A stretch of DNA of 64,000 bases from Micropterus salmoides (GCF_014851395.1 NW_024041150.1:7386208-7450207); one strand, 5' to 3'; positions 1 through 12,035 are shown, counted from the first letter of the stretch. Program-made: numbers and translations. Notes: generated by a model not told the origin, from the sequence alone.

Positions 1-929
1 AAAATTACTCTATTAGATTTCTTCTTTAGTCAAAAACTGCATAGTCAAAGACTTCACTGGAGACGGTCAAGAGTCGGTGCAAAAGAGTTTATTCCAATAA
101 AGGACAGATAAACCCGAGTAACATCCCTGCAGGTCTCAGGATGGAACTGAGCTGGTGGTCAGCGAACATCGCCTTATATTCACCTTAAGCTCCACCTTCT
201 CTCCTCCTCCCAGGTGGGCGTTACACCTTAACTCCACCTACATTGTTCACTGACCACTCCTCTCCTTTGGTGAATTTCTTATCCTCTGCTGCCATCTAAT
301 GGTCGTTTTCTCGTACTGTTTTACCAAATTAACCCTTTTACTAATGTCACAATTTCCACCTTTTAGCTATTTTTATGCATACCTATTATTACAATTTATC
401 CTTCTTTATATTTTTGACATTACTGGACTAGAAATTCACCAATATGTTTCAACTTCAGTCCCACCGTATTTTTTAAAAGTTATACAGGCATAGTTTGACA
501 CCATTAAAACTTAAACACTTACAATTGTATTTTTTTAAAGAATTAATAAGGAATAACATATTTGATACATGCATAACATGATTCAATATAGAAGTACATG
601 ATTCAAACTTTACACTGAAAGAACAACAACAGTGGTCAACAGCTTTAGCCTGCGAAAGATGAAACATGTCTTTCTAAATATAACGGAGAAGCTTGTGGTG
701 GTTTAATTTAAACCCAGGTCTCTCACACAAAAGGCATGTGTCTAAGAAACTGAGCCGTCACCAACCACCTTCAGGCTGATGTTGTGGTTTGGGGTTTTTG
801 GGTTTGTGTTTCTTGTTTCCTGTGTTATTTTGTAGCTCGTCTTCCCCTTGTGTCATTGTCTTGTTTTACTTCCTGTGTCTGTGCTCACTGGTTGTCTGAT
901 GTGCATCACATGAGCCTCTTTGTCTTCAC

Positions 930-1273
930 CCAGAAAGTGGTGATCGAGTTTGCAGAAGTTTCTGGTAGTAAACTACATCCAGTGGAATGTACTAAGGCAA
1001 TTCATGACGAGATCAGACACATTAGACAAGCAAGATTTCTGAGTAAAGGCAAGATGTTGATTGGAGCAGTCAACAGCAACAGGAGTGCCATTTAAAAGTC
1101 CCGTTCCTGGGGCTAATCGTAAGGTTAGAGGAGTGATTAGTGGAGTTCATTTAGATATTGGTTTTGAAGAAATTAAGAAAGAAGTTAAAGGAGATAGAGT
1201 CACGGCAGTGAAACGTCTTCCTACTAGATATCAGGGGAAATTAGTTGACAGTCTCTGTTCTACTGTAATTTGA
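930..1273 (+). pseudogene. I-type LINE ORF1 remnant, copy 1
   Basis: The translation carries an RNA-binding ORF1-like stretch including VISGVHLDIGFEEIKKEV and AVKRLPTRYQGKLV, the style of ORF1 proteins in the I/Nimb group of LINEs. The frame shifts near 1080, where one extra G separates it from the continuous reading frame of the other copy. It ends at a stop at 1271-1273 before any CCHC knuckle. The LINE class is judged from motif style only, since no database search was possible. Endonuclease and reverse-transcriptase pieces of the same element follow downstream. Confidence 0.5.
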
Positions 1274-1749
1274 GGGAGACCTGCCACAGAAAGTAATGAT
1301 TGGCTGCATGAATTGGGCGTGTGGCAGATGAGAGTAAATCTAAGCCAAGGTGTGCTGGAGAACATGAGAACATAGTGCTGCTTATCAGGGATGTGAAGTT
1401 CAAAAAAGAGCAAAAGATATTCAGAGATACAAAATAAAGTATCATATGCTGAAGCAGCAAAACAAGTCTCATTGGCAGTGACAGCGGATTCTCAAGCAAT
1501 TGGTCCAAACACCTTCTCAGCAAACGACTTTCCTAAAGTACCACAAATGCACGAGTGCCAGAAAGTGTTGACCTAAGTGTGCAGTTAAAGGCGATACTCT
1601 GATAGTGGATAAGTTAGTGGGGGGTGCCACCTTTATTAAAGAAGGAATGTCTTATGGGACAGTAGCAATGAACCACAGTACTGATTTAGAGGTGTAGAGG
1701 TAGAGGATTTGTATAATCCATGTAAAAGAATGAAGAGTTTGATCAAGGA

Positions 1750-2126
1750 CACAAAATAATATGGTGGGGGATTTTAACGCTCATAATACACTTTGGGGTG
1801 GGAAAAATACAGATTAGAATGGATTAATTTTGGAGGAATTAATTGAGGATAAAGGTTTGGTTTGTTTAAACAATAGACAAGGTACAGGGGTCAGTGTAAG
1901 TAATGGAGTGGAGTCAGCGTTAGATCCAACATTGGTGTCCAGTGAATTAGCTAGTGGCAGTAAATGGGACGTGCAAAGTGATAATAGTATTGGAAGTGAC
2001 CATTTTCCAATTGGAATTCATTTTGAGGAAAATCTCATGATTGAACTTGATGGGGTTGGAACAATTCGCCTTACACTAAAACAGCAAGGGAAACGTACAT
2101 ACCCAAAAGATAAGGTTACAGGCTGA
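1750..2126 (+). pseudogene. LINE APE-type endonuclease fragment, copy 1
   Basis: The reading frame contains GDFNAHNTLWGG and later DNSIGSDHFPIGI. These are the GDFN block and the SDH block that form part of the apurinic-like endonuclease active site in LINE ORF2. An in-frame stop lies between them near 1815. The N-terminal half of the endonuclease is missing or unreadable. The domain ends where a 1.39-kb inverted-repeat element interrupts the LINE, and ORF2 resumes near 4270 on the same strand. Confidence 0.7.
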
Positions 2127-2160
2127 GCTGATCCCTGCTGAGGAGATTACAGTCAGCAGC

Positions 2161-3548
2161 CAGGGCCCTGTTTCAGAAAGCAGCTTCAACAAACTGTAAC
2201 AAAGTGTAAACCTGAACTGAGTTTTCGGTTCCAGAACAGCTGATCAGAATCAGTTCAGTCTGAGTATGTTGGGCCTGATGGAAGCGCGTGCGTGGGGATG
2301 AAAAAAAAGCCTCATCAGTGGAGCTCCGATACTACGATTCACCATGGCAACGGGTAAATAAAGGCAGAGCCTCCATTTTAATCTGGTGGAGCTTGAAATA
2401 TGAACGCTGCCAACGCATGATTGGCTTTAAAACGCAGGAGTGGAGGATCGATACGTGAACATTATTACATTTTATACAGTGTTGTTCATTCATCATTTAC
2501 CAAACTGGAATTTCTTTAATGAATGATAAAGAGCTGGAATTCTCCTCCAGCCTGTTACTCATTTTAAACAGCTACAGGCCTGTTTATTCAGCTGGAGCCT
2601 GACGGGACTAAATGCCGGTGACAATAACTGAAAATATTAATCGAACAGATTAGACACAGTTTAGGCTCCTCATGGACCTCTGATTGTAAAGTGACAGGCC
2701 TATGCCCATTCATAATTTTTTTGCAATTTAAAATGTGTCTAGGTTCAAACTGACGTCTATGTTACATTAATAAATCTTGCTCATTTCGTATTTTATGAAA
2801 TGCTGTCAAAACACATTCAGACTATCAGCAGAGAATGAAAAACTCCTTTTAAACATGTAGGCCATTTGTTTCAGCCGCACTACAGTCATCCTCAGAAATC
2901 TTCACATCATATCCAGCTGATAACTGAGAGGAATGTTCAATCTGTGCGACTACAATATGAAAGGTTACTGTTCACTGATCAGTTTTATACAGCTTAGTTT
3001 AAACAGTGATTACTGCAGCACTGTAGCTTATGGTAAGTGTTTTTGTGCAACTGTTGCCAGCCTGACAGCTGCCTTAATGTCCACAGAGTCACTGTGTTAT
3101 AAAGGACAGTGTAGTCTATAGATTTGATTCTGTGCTGAGGATAAATCCACGATGTCCAAAGAAAACTCTCTGTCCAAACATCGATGACAGATTGATCATA
3201 AAGAGTCATGTTCAAGATCATGTTTAGGTAAAAAATAAAAATAAAAACCTAACAGCCTATTTAACCGTGATTTCGATGTTTCAAAAAACGTAACTGTGTT
3301 CCAATATGTGCTTTGATATCGACAGTCTGAATGAGGAAATGTCACACTGCCACTTCAGGCTCTGCAGGAGGGGACGAGTCAGAGAAACTCAGCGTTAGTT
3401 GAAGTAAACCTCCTCCGATCAGGTCAGGTTCACAGACCTAGAGTTTATCTGATCTCGCTCTCTGAAACCAAAAACCCAGAGTTTTCTTTATCTCGGGCTC
3501 AACTTGCTCAGAGTTTTCACTAAACCCGCTTCCTGAAACAGGGCCCTG
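2161..3548. mobile_element. 1.39-kb non-autonomous terminal-inverted-repeat element, copy 1
   Basis: The left end CAGGGCCCTGTTTCAGAAAGC and the right end GCTTCCTGAAACAGGGCCCTG are inverted repeats of about 20 bp with one internal mismatch. Subterminal AGAGTTTTC and AACTGAGTTTTC motifs also mirror each other. There is no transposase-like frame between the ends, only short unlinked ORFs. It sits between the endonuclease and downstream parts of a LINE ORF2, consistent with insertion into that LINE. The superfamily is not assigned, and I cannot define the target-site duplication. Confidence 0.65.
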
Positions 3549-4269
3549 CTTACTTTCGTTAAACCACCCCTACCTGAACCAGATAAGCAATTATCCTGCA
3601 CCTGTACACACTTTAAAAAAATATACATTAACGAAAAAAGTCTATATGATGAGTTTCACAGCGTGTATTTGAAGATATACCAGGTTATACCACGCCGGGC
3701 AACACTCACAGATATTAGTGGCTGGAGGCTCGGCCGCACTCCGACACATCAAACCAACATTACAGACTTTATCACCATTTCCCACACACATTCAATACAC
3801 CCTTCAAAACCCCCGATGTGCCAGCAGTTCATTTTCATTCTAACGACTTAAATTGTCCGGATTGAACCAGATGTCCTCTGCGTTAAGAAGAAGAAAACAA
3901 AAAGATAGCAGGTGAAGCGTGGCGAGCCGCCGCAGTCAATAAAGTTCCAGTTAATTTATACAACCTCGCCACAGTCTGTTTAGCCGATAAGATGATGCCG
4001 CAGTCCAGAAAGGTCCCAACATATAATCCGGCAAAAAGAGTTTCTTTGTTCCTTTGTGGAGTTCGTCTGGCAAACATTACACAGAGCCCACTAAACCCAG
4101 ACCGCTCCACCTGTTGCACTCCAGAGTTCCCCCCAAACGTCACTTCCCACTCTCCTTTTAAAAGCTCTCCGGTGGCAAAACAATAATGAAGAAAAACACG
4201 AAGGAAAGTCCTTTATAGCAATCCGTGATTCCACCACAGGCACATGAAGGAAGAACCAATACACTCAGA
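3549..4269. other. Unassigned spacer inside the broken LINE, copy 1
   Basis: This 720-bp stretch lies between the inverted-repeat element and the point where LINE ORF2 resumes. The longest open frame is on the minus strand at 3883-4143, 86 codons, but it begins with GTG rather than ATG. I do not recognise its product. An additional insertion or the remnant of a second element is the most likely explanation. Confidence 0.4.
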
Positions 4270-5190
4270 GCATGTTAACCAGCACATTCAAATCTGTACC
4301 TGAAGGCAGAATAGGTGACTATTACAGGGTTACAAGATGGAAACTGGGGAAAGCAGACTGGAGTAAATTTGCATGTTGTGATGAGGAGTTTAATAGGATT
4401 GACATGTCAGGGGAAGTGGCTGAAATAAATGAAAGTATTATCAAAGCTATATTAAATGAGCATCAGGAGCAACTGGAACGAGTATTAGTAAAAAAGAAAG
4501 TTAAAATGGTACCACGGTGGAACAAAGAATGTTCTGAAGCCATCAGAGATAGAAATAAAATGTTAAATAAAATGAGAACTGAAAAGAAATCATTCAATGT
4601 CAAATTGACTAGATTATGAAAGTGCTCAGTAGTAAGGAAGGTAATCAAAAGGGCAAAAAAGATGTATTGGAGAGAATTCTGTTCAACTATTGGAAGAACA
4701 TCACCACTAGATAAAGTGTGGGGAATGATTAATAGAATGAGGGGAATCAGGCAAGATAAGGACTTTCCAGAGCTGAAGAAAGGGGAAGAAATAGCTTGTG
4801 AGAATAAGGAAAAGGCAGAGATGTTGGTAAAGAACTTTGTTAAGATTCATAGTTCAGATAATTCGACAGAAGAAGGTAAAATCAGAAGACAGCAAACATT
4901 AGATAGGTATCCGGAGGTACGTAAACGCTAATCAGAGTCCTCTAGATGAGGCCTTTACCGTGCCTGAGCTGAGGAGGGCTCTGAGTAAGTGTAAAAGAAC
5001 GGCTCCTGGAAAAGACAATATAAGCTATACTATGATAGAACATTTAAATGGTTCTGCATTGGGTAAAGTACTGGAGTTATTTTACAAGGTTTGTGAGGAG
5101 GGTAAGCTTCCAGTAGGGTGGAAAGAATTTAGAAACCTGGGAAAGATTCTACAAATCCAGATAACTATAGACCGATAGCTTTAACTTCAC
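4270..5190 (+). pseudogene. LINE ORF2 linker and N-terminal reverse transcriptase, copy 1
   Basis: Three short consecutive frames together read like the region between endonuclease and RT of an I-type LINE. They show VPRWNKECSEAIRDRN, KMYWREFCSTI, then VPELRRALSKCKRTAPGKDN, which is the conserved RT-entry block, and WKEFRNLGK. A stop at 4617 and two frame changes near 4930 and 5140 break the gene. RT motifs A to C, including the catalytic aspartates, are absent, because the homology ends just after the NYRPI-type motif near 5180. This is clearly a dead fragment. Confidence 0.7.
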
Positions 5191-6932
5191 ATGTGTGTAA
5201 AACCATGAAAAATGAAAATGATCCAGAAGAATAACATATTACTTGAAAAGAAATGAGCAGTGTTTGGAAACGTCTGAGCTTCGGGATCTCGACACAGCGT
5301 CGACACGTCAGTATCGAGCGTCCCATCCCTACTACAAAGTGTAGATAAACCCTGTACTTACCAGTTACCAGGCTATCGTAAACCCACAAACTAAGGAAGT
5401 GCAAGCAGACGGGAGCACAGTAAAGACGCCAAGCTTATAGACGATAAGTAACAAAGGAAATTGCCAGTTTTGGTTTAACGCATTAAAAGCGTCTTCACTC
5501 TCTGCAGAGCAAGCGTAGACTTCACACTGTAACATAAGTTAGACCATGAGTGGATTGATTCTGATATATTATCCGTTTCCTGTTGTTGAAAAGAGCATCG
5601 CTTTCTTTTGATGGATATTCGCCTGTTTCTTTTCACATCAGTTACTATGTGTTTTATAGCGCTGTCCGACGGTGAGTCCATAAACAGAAGGTCGCCCGTG
5701 AAACTAATCTTTGCTTTCACTCAGCAGCTACCAGCGGTTATTTATTTGGGAACCAATCATTTTTGAGATGCACATGTAGTATCAGGTTAACTGCTGAGGT
5801 AGGAACCTTGTGCAGGTGTTGATTGCAGGGAGGAATAATAAAGCCGGGGTTCAACCGACACACTGATGTGGTCCTTGTGTAGAGCCTCCCAGGGGCGTTT
5901 CCAGGCTCTTGAAACATTGGGGGCTTAGCCCAGCGCAGAAATCTTTCATGTTTTCACCCCCCACCACCCCTTTGCCACCCAAAGTACGTCTGTAAAGCAA
6001 CAGTAAATGACCTCTACACAGTAACTCTAACAACTGTCTCATTTTCTGATAATAATTAACACCGACAGTGTTAATTATTATCAGGGTCCTTCACTGATTT
6101 TCTGGTGGAAAAGTCTTTATTTTTAGAAGGGGAAGGTCAAAATGTAGGTGTCTGTGACAATTCAGAATAGAAAAATATAATAGAATGTAATGCAGTAATC
6201 AGTAGCTCATTCTTTTTTTACCTTAAGTTACTTTTTTTTAATACAGAGATTTCTTCTATATTTACATTGCAGGCTTATTGTGCAAATAAACCTTTCTCGT
6301 AGCATTTTTATTCATTAATTAACATTTCTTGGTGCAAGCTATTTTTCAGAACATTTTTAACAAATGCGTTTAAAAAGTGGTGGCTACATGTCCCCAGCGT
6401 CCCCACTGTAAATGACCCTCCCTCCCTGCTCCCTCCCTACAGGTTGAGCTACTCCATGCTTACCACTTCACCCCTGCTCTCCTCCTGCTCTCTCGCTGTC
6501 CCTCAGCACTGTCACTTTCACTCAGTTTCACTGTCCCAGGCCTCCACCTCTGCCTGGCAGTGGCCCGGGCTCTCCTTTACTCCTTCAAGGTCCTGTGCCT
6601 GCATTATGCAGGGTAGGCTATGCAGCTGATGTGAGGCTAGAAGCTCCAGTACCAAACATATCGGTTATTTTCGCCCATTTGGGTTTTTTTTGGCCCACAA
6701 CACAAGAAACAGCTCGAGCAGAGGGGGAGGGAGTGGGGGCTAGTAAGAGATGTGATTGGGCCAGCCCAATGTCAGTATAGGCATTTGCTTTATGGGCCGA
6801 TCGTTGGCCCATTTTTAAAATCAGTTAGGCTATATAAATAATAATTTACGTTACATCGGCCCTAAAGGTCCGTCGGCCTACCGGGTATTTGACCGGTAGC
6901 CTATGCTAGATTACCCATGAGGATACCCCCAT
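5191..6932. other. Non-coding stretch with a dispersed 0.3-kb repeat, copy 1
   Basis: No recognisable gene. It holds the 0.3-kb repeat annotated separately (about 5490-5790), a short hairpin around 6045-6085 where AATTAACACCGACAGTGTTAATT forms an inverted repeat, a pyrimidine-rich tract at 6415-6600, and an end region at 6655-6910 with GGCCCA and CGGCCTACCGGG motifs in both orientations. The last feature looks like a non-autonomous DNA transposon end. The gypsy pol reading frame begins at 6917, just before the gap. Confidence 0.45.
5490..5790. repeat. Dispersed 0.3-kb repeat, copy 1 of 3
   Basis: The sequence from CTCTGCAGAGCAAGCG to GAGATGCACA recurs at 15398-15680 inside the large duplication and, more diverged, at 42508-42795. 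On the minus strand all copies share an open frame that includes MDSPSDSAIKHIVTD and KRKRCSFQQQETDNIS. The third copy differs by an in-frame 9-bp insertion in that frame. The identity of the encoded peptide is unknown. Confidence 0.7.
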
Positions 6933-7432
6933 NNNNNNNNNNNNNNNNNNNNNNNNNNNNNNNNNNNNNNNNNNNNNNNNNNNNNNNNNNNNNNNNNNNN
7001 NNNNNNNNNNNNNNNNNNNNNNNNNNNNNNNNNNNNNNNNNNNNNNNNNNNNNNNNNNNNNNNNNNNNNNNNNNNNNNNNNNNNNNNNNNNNNNNNNNNN
7101 NNNNNNNNNNNNNNNNNNNNNNNNNNNNNNNNNNNNNNNNNNNNNNNNNNNNNNNNNNNNNNNNNNNNNNNNNNNNNNNNNNNNNNNNNNNNNNNNNNNN
7201 NNNNNNNNNNNNNNNNNNNNNNNNNNNNNNNNNNNNNNNNNNNNNNNNNNNNNNNNNNNNNNNNNNNNNNNNNNNNNNNNNNNNNNNNNNNNNNNNNNNN
7301 NNNNNNNNNNNNNNNNNNNNNNNNNNNNNNNNNNNNNNNNNNNNNNNNNNNNNNNNNNNNNNNNNNNNNNNNNNNNNNNNNNNNNNNNNNNNNNNNNNNN
7401 NNNNNNNNNNNNNNNNNNNNNNNNNNNNNNNN
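6933..7432. other. Assembly gap of exactly 500 N
   Basis: A run of N from 6933 to 7432. The round length marks a scaffolding gap of unknown true size. Frames translated across it have no meaning. Confidence 1.
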
Positions 7433-8465
7433 AATTTCTGCTGTTTTAGTGGTAGGCATGCTGCTGTTTAGGATGGGATTCAGAGCAGCTGTTTTGCAGC
7501 AGCTGTTGTGTTTTTGGCAATCTGGAGAAAATCTTAAACCACAGTTTATGTCAGTTTCTATGAAATTGTACATTTTCTGGAAATCCAATAAAAATCAGTT
7601 TGTAGTCCAAACTGTGAATGTTTGTCTTTGAGCAACTCAGTGAATTAAAAGCTGACAAATGAAGGTTCAACAAAATCTCTGCTGGTTGACAAATCTCTAT
7701 TGTCTATATGAACATAAAGCCCAACCTGCTGTTACCAGGGAGGCATCCTGTACTTTCTGAAGTTTTCAGACTTTTTTAGATAAGAATTTGGGGCAGAAAT
7801 GATAAAGTGTGACAGGGACAGTCACAACAGATCAATATCTAATATGAAACTAAAACTCTGTAGACGGAGGTCTGGTGAGTCATTGTTTATTAACAAATAA
7901 CAAAAAACTTACAGTTCAGCGGTGAAGGTGGCAGTCTGAGATGAAGAAACAATAATCCAGAAAAACAGTGAGCACAGACACAGGAAGTGAAACAACACAA
8001 GGGGAAGAAAAACTGCAAAATAAAACAGGAAACCAGAAACACAAACACCAAAAAATCAGCTTGATTAATATGTGTGTGTTTTCTGACACTGTTTGGATAA
8101 AACCAACATCAGTTTCTCCTTTATCAGTAGAAAGACATATTGTTTATTGGTTTATTGTTCAAGTGAAACGTTTTCTCTCATTCCTCCACTTTGACTGAGC
8201 CTGTGGGACTTTCAGCAGGACATCAGTGAGCTGTTTTACTGCTCGGACTGCTGCTATATTTCCTGTAAACCACCAGATGGCAGTGTGCCGGCTGAGTTCG
8301 CTGCCCACAAGCTTCAAATCTTTTCTCAGCACAAACCAGAGGAAAGCCCACAAGCTGCATGAAGCTCTGCTCAGCCCACACTGGTTCTGATGGTCCAGGT
8401 CAGTCTGCTTTAGCTAGTTACTATAAAACAAAGAAGAAAAAGGCCCATAAACAGCTGTAGAACCT
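7433..8465 (+). repeat. 3' flank of a GPCR gene copy, gene itself lost in the gap
   Basis: This region is the reverse complement of 58085-58847, the downstream flank of the intact receptor gene at 59331-60995. Its first 400 bp also match 34700-35105 in reverse. Orientation implies a plus-strand receptor gene whose coding part would lie in or before the gap. Small differences include an extra stretch of about 45 bp near 8300-8345. The shared frame around SRHTAIWWFTGNIAAVRAV reflects recent duplication and is not evidence of a gene. Confidence 0.75.
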
Positions 8466-8589
8466 GGAGACAATAGTATAGTAAAATACTTTTGTGAATA
8501 CCTGATCTCGACGGAAACTGTTTCTCCCATCCCATAATCCTGTCCCTGTCCTGCCATCACTGGCTTGGTTTAAAAAGACATATTGTAGG

Positions 8590-9646
8590 TTATGTTTCCT
8601 GCAGGGTGTCTGCGGGTCTTAAAATTTTGTTGGTTTTAAGGGCTAAGACCCACAGACTCTCTGGACGCTTCGGCACGTGCCCGGCGTGCCCCTCCCGGCA
8701 ACGCCCTAAGAATCGACCAGCGCAACAAAGTCTTTGTTTTGCTTGAAGCTACACATGCGAAGTGCCGCGACATCGATTTATCCCTCATTTCCAGCAACTT
8801 TACTTGTTTTATTTTCTTTCTTTTGTTTTGTTAAAAGTTATCAGTCCGTTAAGTTACACTGATCTAATTCAGGAACGACCAAGTTCCCTTTTAAGCTTTT
8901 TCGTCGAGCTAACTTCACCGAGGTAAGACCAGCCACGTGGACTCGCCAGTGGCAACGAAGGACACCTGAAAACAGCTGAATTGCCAGACGGAAGACGGCC
9001 AACCCTTGAGGTTTTTCTTCAATCAGACACAGAGAACCTTGGAGAATGCCCTAGCAAAAAGCCAGGATCGGGCAGCTAGTGTGGGACACGTGCAACAGGC
9101 CAAAGCAGGCCGCTGACAAGCAGTAAGACCAAACAAAGCATTCTGTGATCAGGGATGTCAAATAGTGTTAATATTGTCTTTTTAACTCCTAAACTCATAG
9201 CTTACTATCATTAGTCTCCTCTGCCGTATGAGTCAAATGCTTCCCACAATCGAACCTCCATTCTCATTGTTTATTTCTCTGATGTATTTAACCACCTTTT
9301 TATGTCACCTTAGTTAGTTAATAAATTAACTGTAACCAAGGAATTGTGTGTATTGCCTACTTCTGAGTCCCTGCCAAGAGAATTGACCCTTTAGATATGA
9401 GACTGACTGATTTGATTTAAGATAACTGAGTGATTATTAACTAACTGATCACTGGTTAGTAATAGTATAATTATTAAAAGCTACCTAGAGGTCCGGAGAC
9501 TCAAGGTTAATAACAACTCCGGTGGTGCCCCTTTCGAAACGAGAGCTTTTCATGGATTGATGTTTTCTGAATATTAAAATTCATAATTGGGTATTAATTC
9601 TCATAAATTTATTAAAATTAATAGCTAGTTTTAGACATGCCACATT
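8590..9646 (+). mobile_element. LTR-like insertion, about 1.05 kb
   Basis: Blocks within this stretch match the reverse complement of 22649-23450 and 17694-17857. Shared pieces include AAGTTACACT followed by AACGACCAAGTT, the region around TTCTGTGATCA, GTGATCAGTTAGTTAA in reverse, and a terminal TAGACATGCCACA against TAGACCTGCTACA. The other copy is bounded by TG...CA with a 4-bp target duplication, so an LTR-type element is likely. This copy sits between a receptor-intron-like sequence ending in TTTCCTGCAGG and receptor exon 2. Class and exact 5' end are uncertain. Confidence 0.5.
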
Positions 9647-9838
9647 TAGGAAGAGGTGGATCATGTTGCTCCCGACTACCTTATCAACCTTCTCATTGCT
9701 GACCTGATTCAGTTCTGCTGCATGATTGTTCATGTGGCGCGACCTGAGAATGTGAAGATCTCTCTCATCTTCTCTGTAATTTACATCTTTGCTCTGATTG
9801 CCAGTATTTACTTCATGGTCTGCATCGCCCTGGGAAGT
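9647..9838 (+). pseudogene. Isolated GPCR exon 2 (TM2-TM3), truncated at both ends
   Basis: The plus-strand frame from about 9656 reads DHVAPDYLINLLIADLIQFC, then a short extracellular loop, then IASIYFMVCIALG. It corresponds to exon 2 of the intact receptor at 59942-60129, which has DHVAPIYVINLLISDLIQFC. Its normal 3' splice site has been replaced by the LTR-like insertion ending at 9646. The homology stops at CTGGGAAG, just before the exon end, where unrelated sequence starting TGTCGG begins. Neighbouring exons are absent in this window, so it is a dead exon of a tandem array member. Confidence 0.8.
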
Positions 9839-9913
9839 GTCGGATCGGAAATAAGGACCGGCCGGGCCAGTGGAAGGCCTGGTCCCTACCCTAACCAACG
9901 TATTAAACTCAAT
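9839..9913 (+). mobile_element. Possible 5' edge of an LTR element
   Basis: Immediately after the truncated receptor exon the sequence starts TGTCGGATCGGAAATAAGG and runs into the 6.9-kb repeated block. A TG start at the exact breakpoint is what an LTR insertion would give. No matching terminal copy or target duplication was located, so this is tentative. Confidence 0.25.
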
Positions 9914-10839
9914 AAAATTACTCTATTAGATTTCTTCTTTAGTCAAAAACTGCATAGTCAAAGACTTCACTGGAGACGGTCAAGAGTCGGTGCAAAAGAG
10001 TTTATTCCAATAAAGGACAGATAAACCCGAGTAACATCCCTGCAGGTCTCAGGATGGAACTGAGCTGGTGGTCAGCGAACATCGCCTTATATTCACCTTA
10101 AGCTCCACCTTCTCTCCTCCTCCCAGGTGGGCGTTACACCTTAACTCCACCTACATTGTTCACTGACCACTCCTCTCCTTTGGTGAATTTCTTATCCTCT
10201 GCTGCCATCTAATGGTCGTTTTCTCGTACTGTTTTACCAAATTAACCCTTTTACTAATGTCACAATTTCCACCTTTTAGCTATTTTTATGCATACCTATT
10301 ATTACAATTTATCCTTCTTTATATTTTTGACATTACTGGACTAGAAATTCACCAATATGTTTCAACTTCAGTCCCACCGTATTTTTTAAAAGTTATACAG
10401 GCATAGTTTGACACCATTAAAACTAAACACTTACAATTGTATTTTTTTAAAGAATTAATAAGGAATAACATATTTGATACATGCATAACATGATTCAATA
10501 TAGAAGTACATGATTCAAACTTTACACTGAAAGAACAACAACAGTGGTCAACAGCTTTAGCCTGCGAAAGATGAAACATGTCTTTCTAAATATAACGGAG
10601 AAGCTTGTGGTGGTTTAATTTAAACCCAGGTCTCTCACACAAAAGGCATGTGTCTAGAAACTGAGCCGTCACCAACCACCTTCAGGCTGATGTTGTGGTT
10701 TGGGGTTTTTGGGTTGTGTTTCTTGTTTCCTGTGTTATTTTGTAGCTCGTCTTCCCCTTGTGTCATTGTCTTGTTTTACTTCCTGTGTCTGTGCTCACTG
10801 GTTGTCTGATGTGCATCACATGAGCCTCTTTGTCTTCAC

Positions 10840-11182
10840 CCAGAAAGTGGTGATCGAGTTTGCAGAAGTTTCTGGTAGTAAACTACATCCAGTGGAATGT
10901 ACTAAGGCAATTCATGACGAGATCAGACACATTAGACAAGCAAGATTTCTGAGTAAAGGCAAGATGTTGATTGGAGCAGTCAACAGCAACAGAGTGCCAT
11001 TTAAAAGTCCCGTTCCTGGGGCTAATCGTAAGGTTAGAGGAGTGATTAGTGGAGTTCATTTAGATATTGGTTTTGAAGAAATTAAGAAAGAAGTTAAAGG
11101 AGATAGAGTCACGGCAGTGAAACGTCTTCCTACTAGATATCAGGGGAAATTAGTTGACAGTCTCTGTTCTACTGTAATTTGA
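10840..11182 (+). pseudogene. I-type LINE ORF1 remnant, copy 2 (frame uninterrupted)
   Basis: Same protein as the ORF1 remnant at 930-1273, but here the frame is continuous through SNRVPFKSPVPGANRK because the extra G is absent. It ends at the same stop before any zinc knuckle, so the gene is still truncated. Confidence 0.5.
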
Positions 11183-11659
11183 GGGAGACCTGCCACAGAA
11201 AGTAATGATTGGCTGCATGAATTGGGCGTGTGGCAGATGAGAGTAAATCTAAGCCAAGGTGTGCTGGAGAACATGAGAACATAGTGCTGCTTATCAGGGA
11301 TGTGAAGTTCAAAAAAGAGCAAAAGATATTCAGAGATACAAAATAAAGTATCATATGCTGAAGCAGCAAAACAAGTCTCATTGGCAGTGACAGCGGATTC
11401 TCAAGCAATTGGTCCAAACACCTTCTCAGCAAACGACTTTCCTAAAGTACCACAAATGCATGAGTGCCAGAAAGTGTTGACCTAAGTGTGCAGTTAAAGG
11501 CGATACTCTGATAGTGGATAAGTTAGTGGGGGGTGCCACCTTTATTAAAGAAGGAATGTCTTATGGGACAGTAGCAATGAACCACAGTACTGATTTAGAG
11601 GTGTAGAGGTAGAGGATTTGTATAATCCATGTAAAAGAATGAAGAGTTTGATCAAGGAC

Positions 11660-12035
11660 ACAAAATAATATGGTGGGGGATTTTAACGCTCATAATACAC
11701 TTTGGGGTGGGAAAAATACAGATTAGAATGGATTAATTTTGGAGGAATTAATTGAGGATAAAGGTTTGGTTTGTTTAAACAATAGACAAGGTACAGGGGT
11801 CAGTGTAAGTAATGGAGTGGAGTCAGCGTTAGATCCAACATTGGTGTCCAGTGAATTAGCTAGTGGCAGTAAATGGGACGTGCAAAGTGATAATAGTATT
11901 GGAAGTGACCATTTTCCAATTGGAATTCATTTTGAGGAAAATCTCATGATTGAACTTGATGGGGTTGGAACAATTCGCCTTACACTAAAACAGCAAGGGA
12001 AACGTACATACCCAAAAGATAAGGTTACAGGCTGA
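11660..12035 (+). pseudogene. LINE APE-type endonuclease fragment, copy 2
   Basis: Duplicate of the fragment at 1750-2126, with the same GDFNAH and SDHFPI blocks and the same internal stop. The stop is shared by both copies, so it predates the duplication or belongs to the same underlying locus. Confidence 0.7.

Larger units (their letters stand above)
1..6932 (+). repeat. Copy 1 of a 6.93-kb near-identical direct duplication, cut off by a scaffold gap
   Basis: This block aligns end to end with 9914-16844 at a constant offset of about 9.91 kb. Reading the two by eye I found about six substitutions and about sixteen 1-2 base indels, so identity is above 99.5 percent. The copy stops exactly where 500 N begin, while the other copy runs on uninterrupted into a gypsy pol region. 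It contains a broken I-type LINE, an inverted-repeat element and unassigned sequence. The excess of indels over substitutions and the abrupt end at a gap suggest an unmerged assembly overlap, but a very recent true duplication is not excluded. Confidence 0.9.

Noticed and set aside
3883..4143. 86-codon minus-strand ORF present in both copies of the duplication
   Set aside because: It starts with GTG, has no recognised domain, and its duplication is explained by the 6.9-kb block.
6911..7588. Long open frames on both strands across the first N run
   Set aside because: They are made almost entirely of N translated as unknown residues.
8750..9550. Possible retroviral primer-binding site near GGTGGTGCCCC
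   Set aside because: The match to a tRNA 3' end is not convincing and the position relative to an LTR end is unclear.
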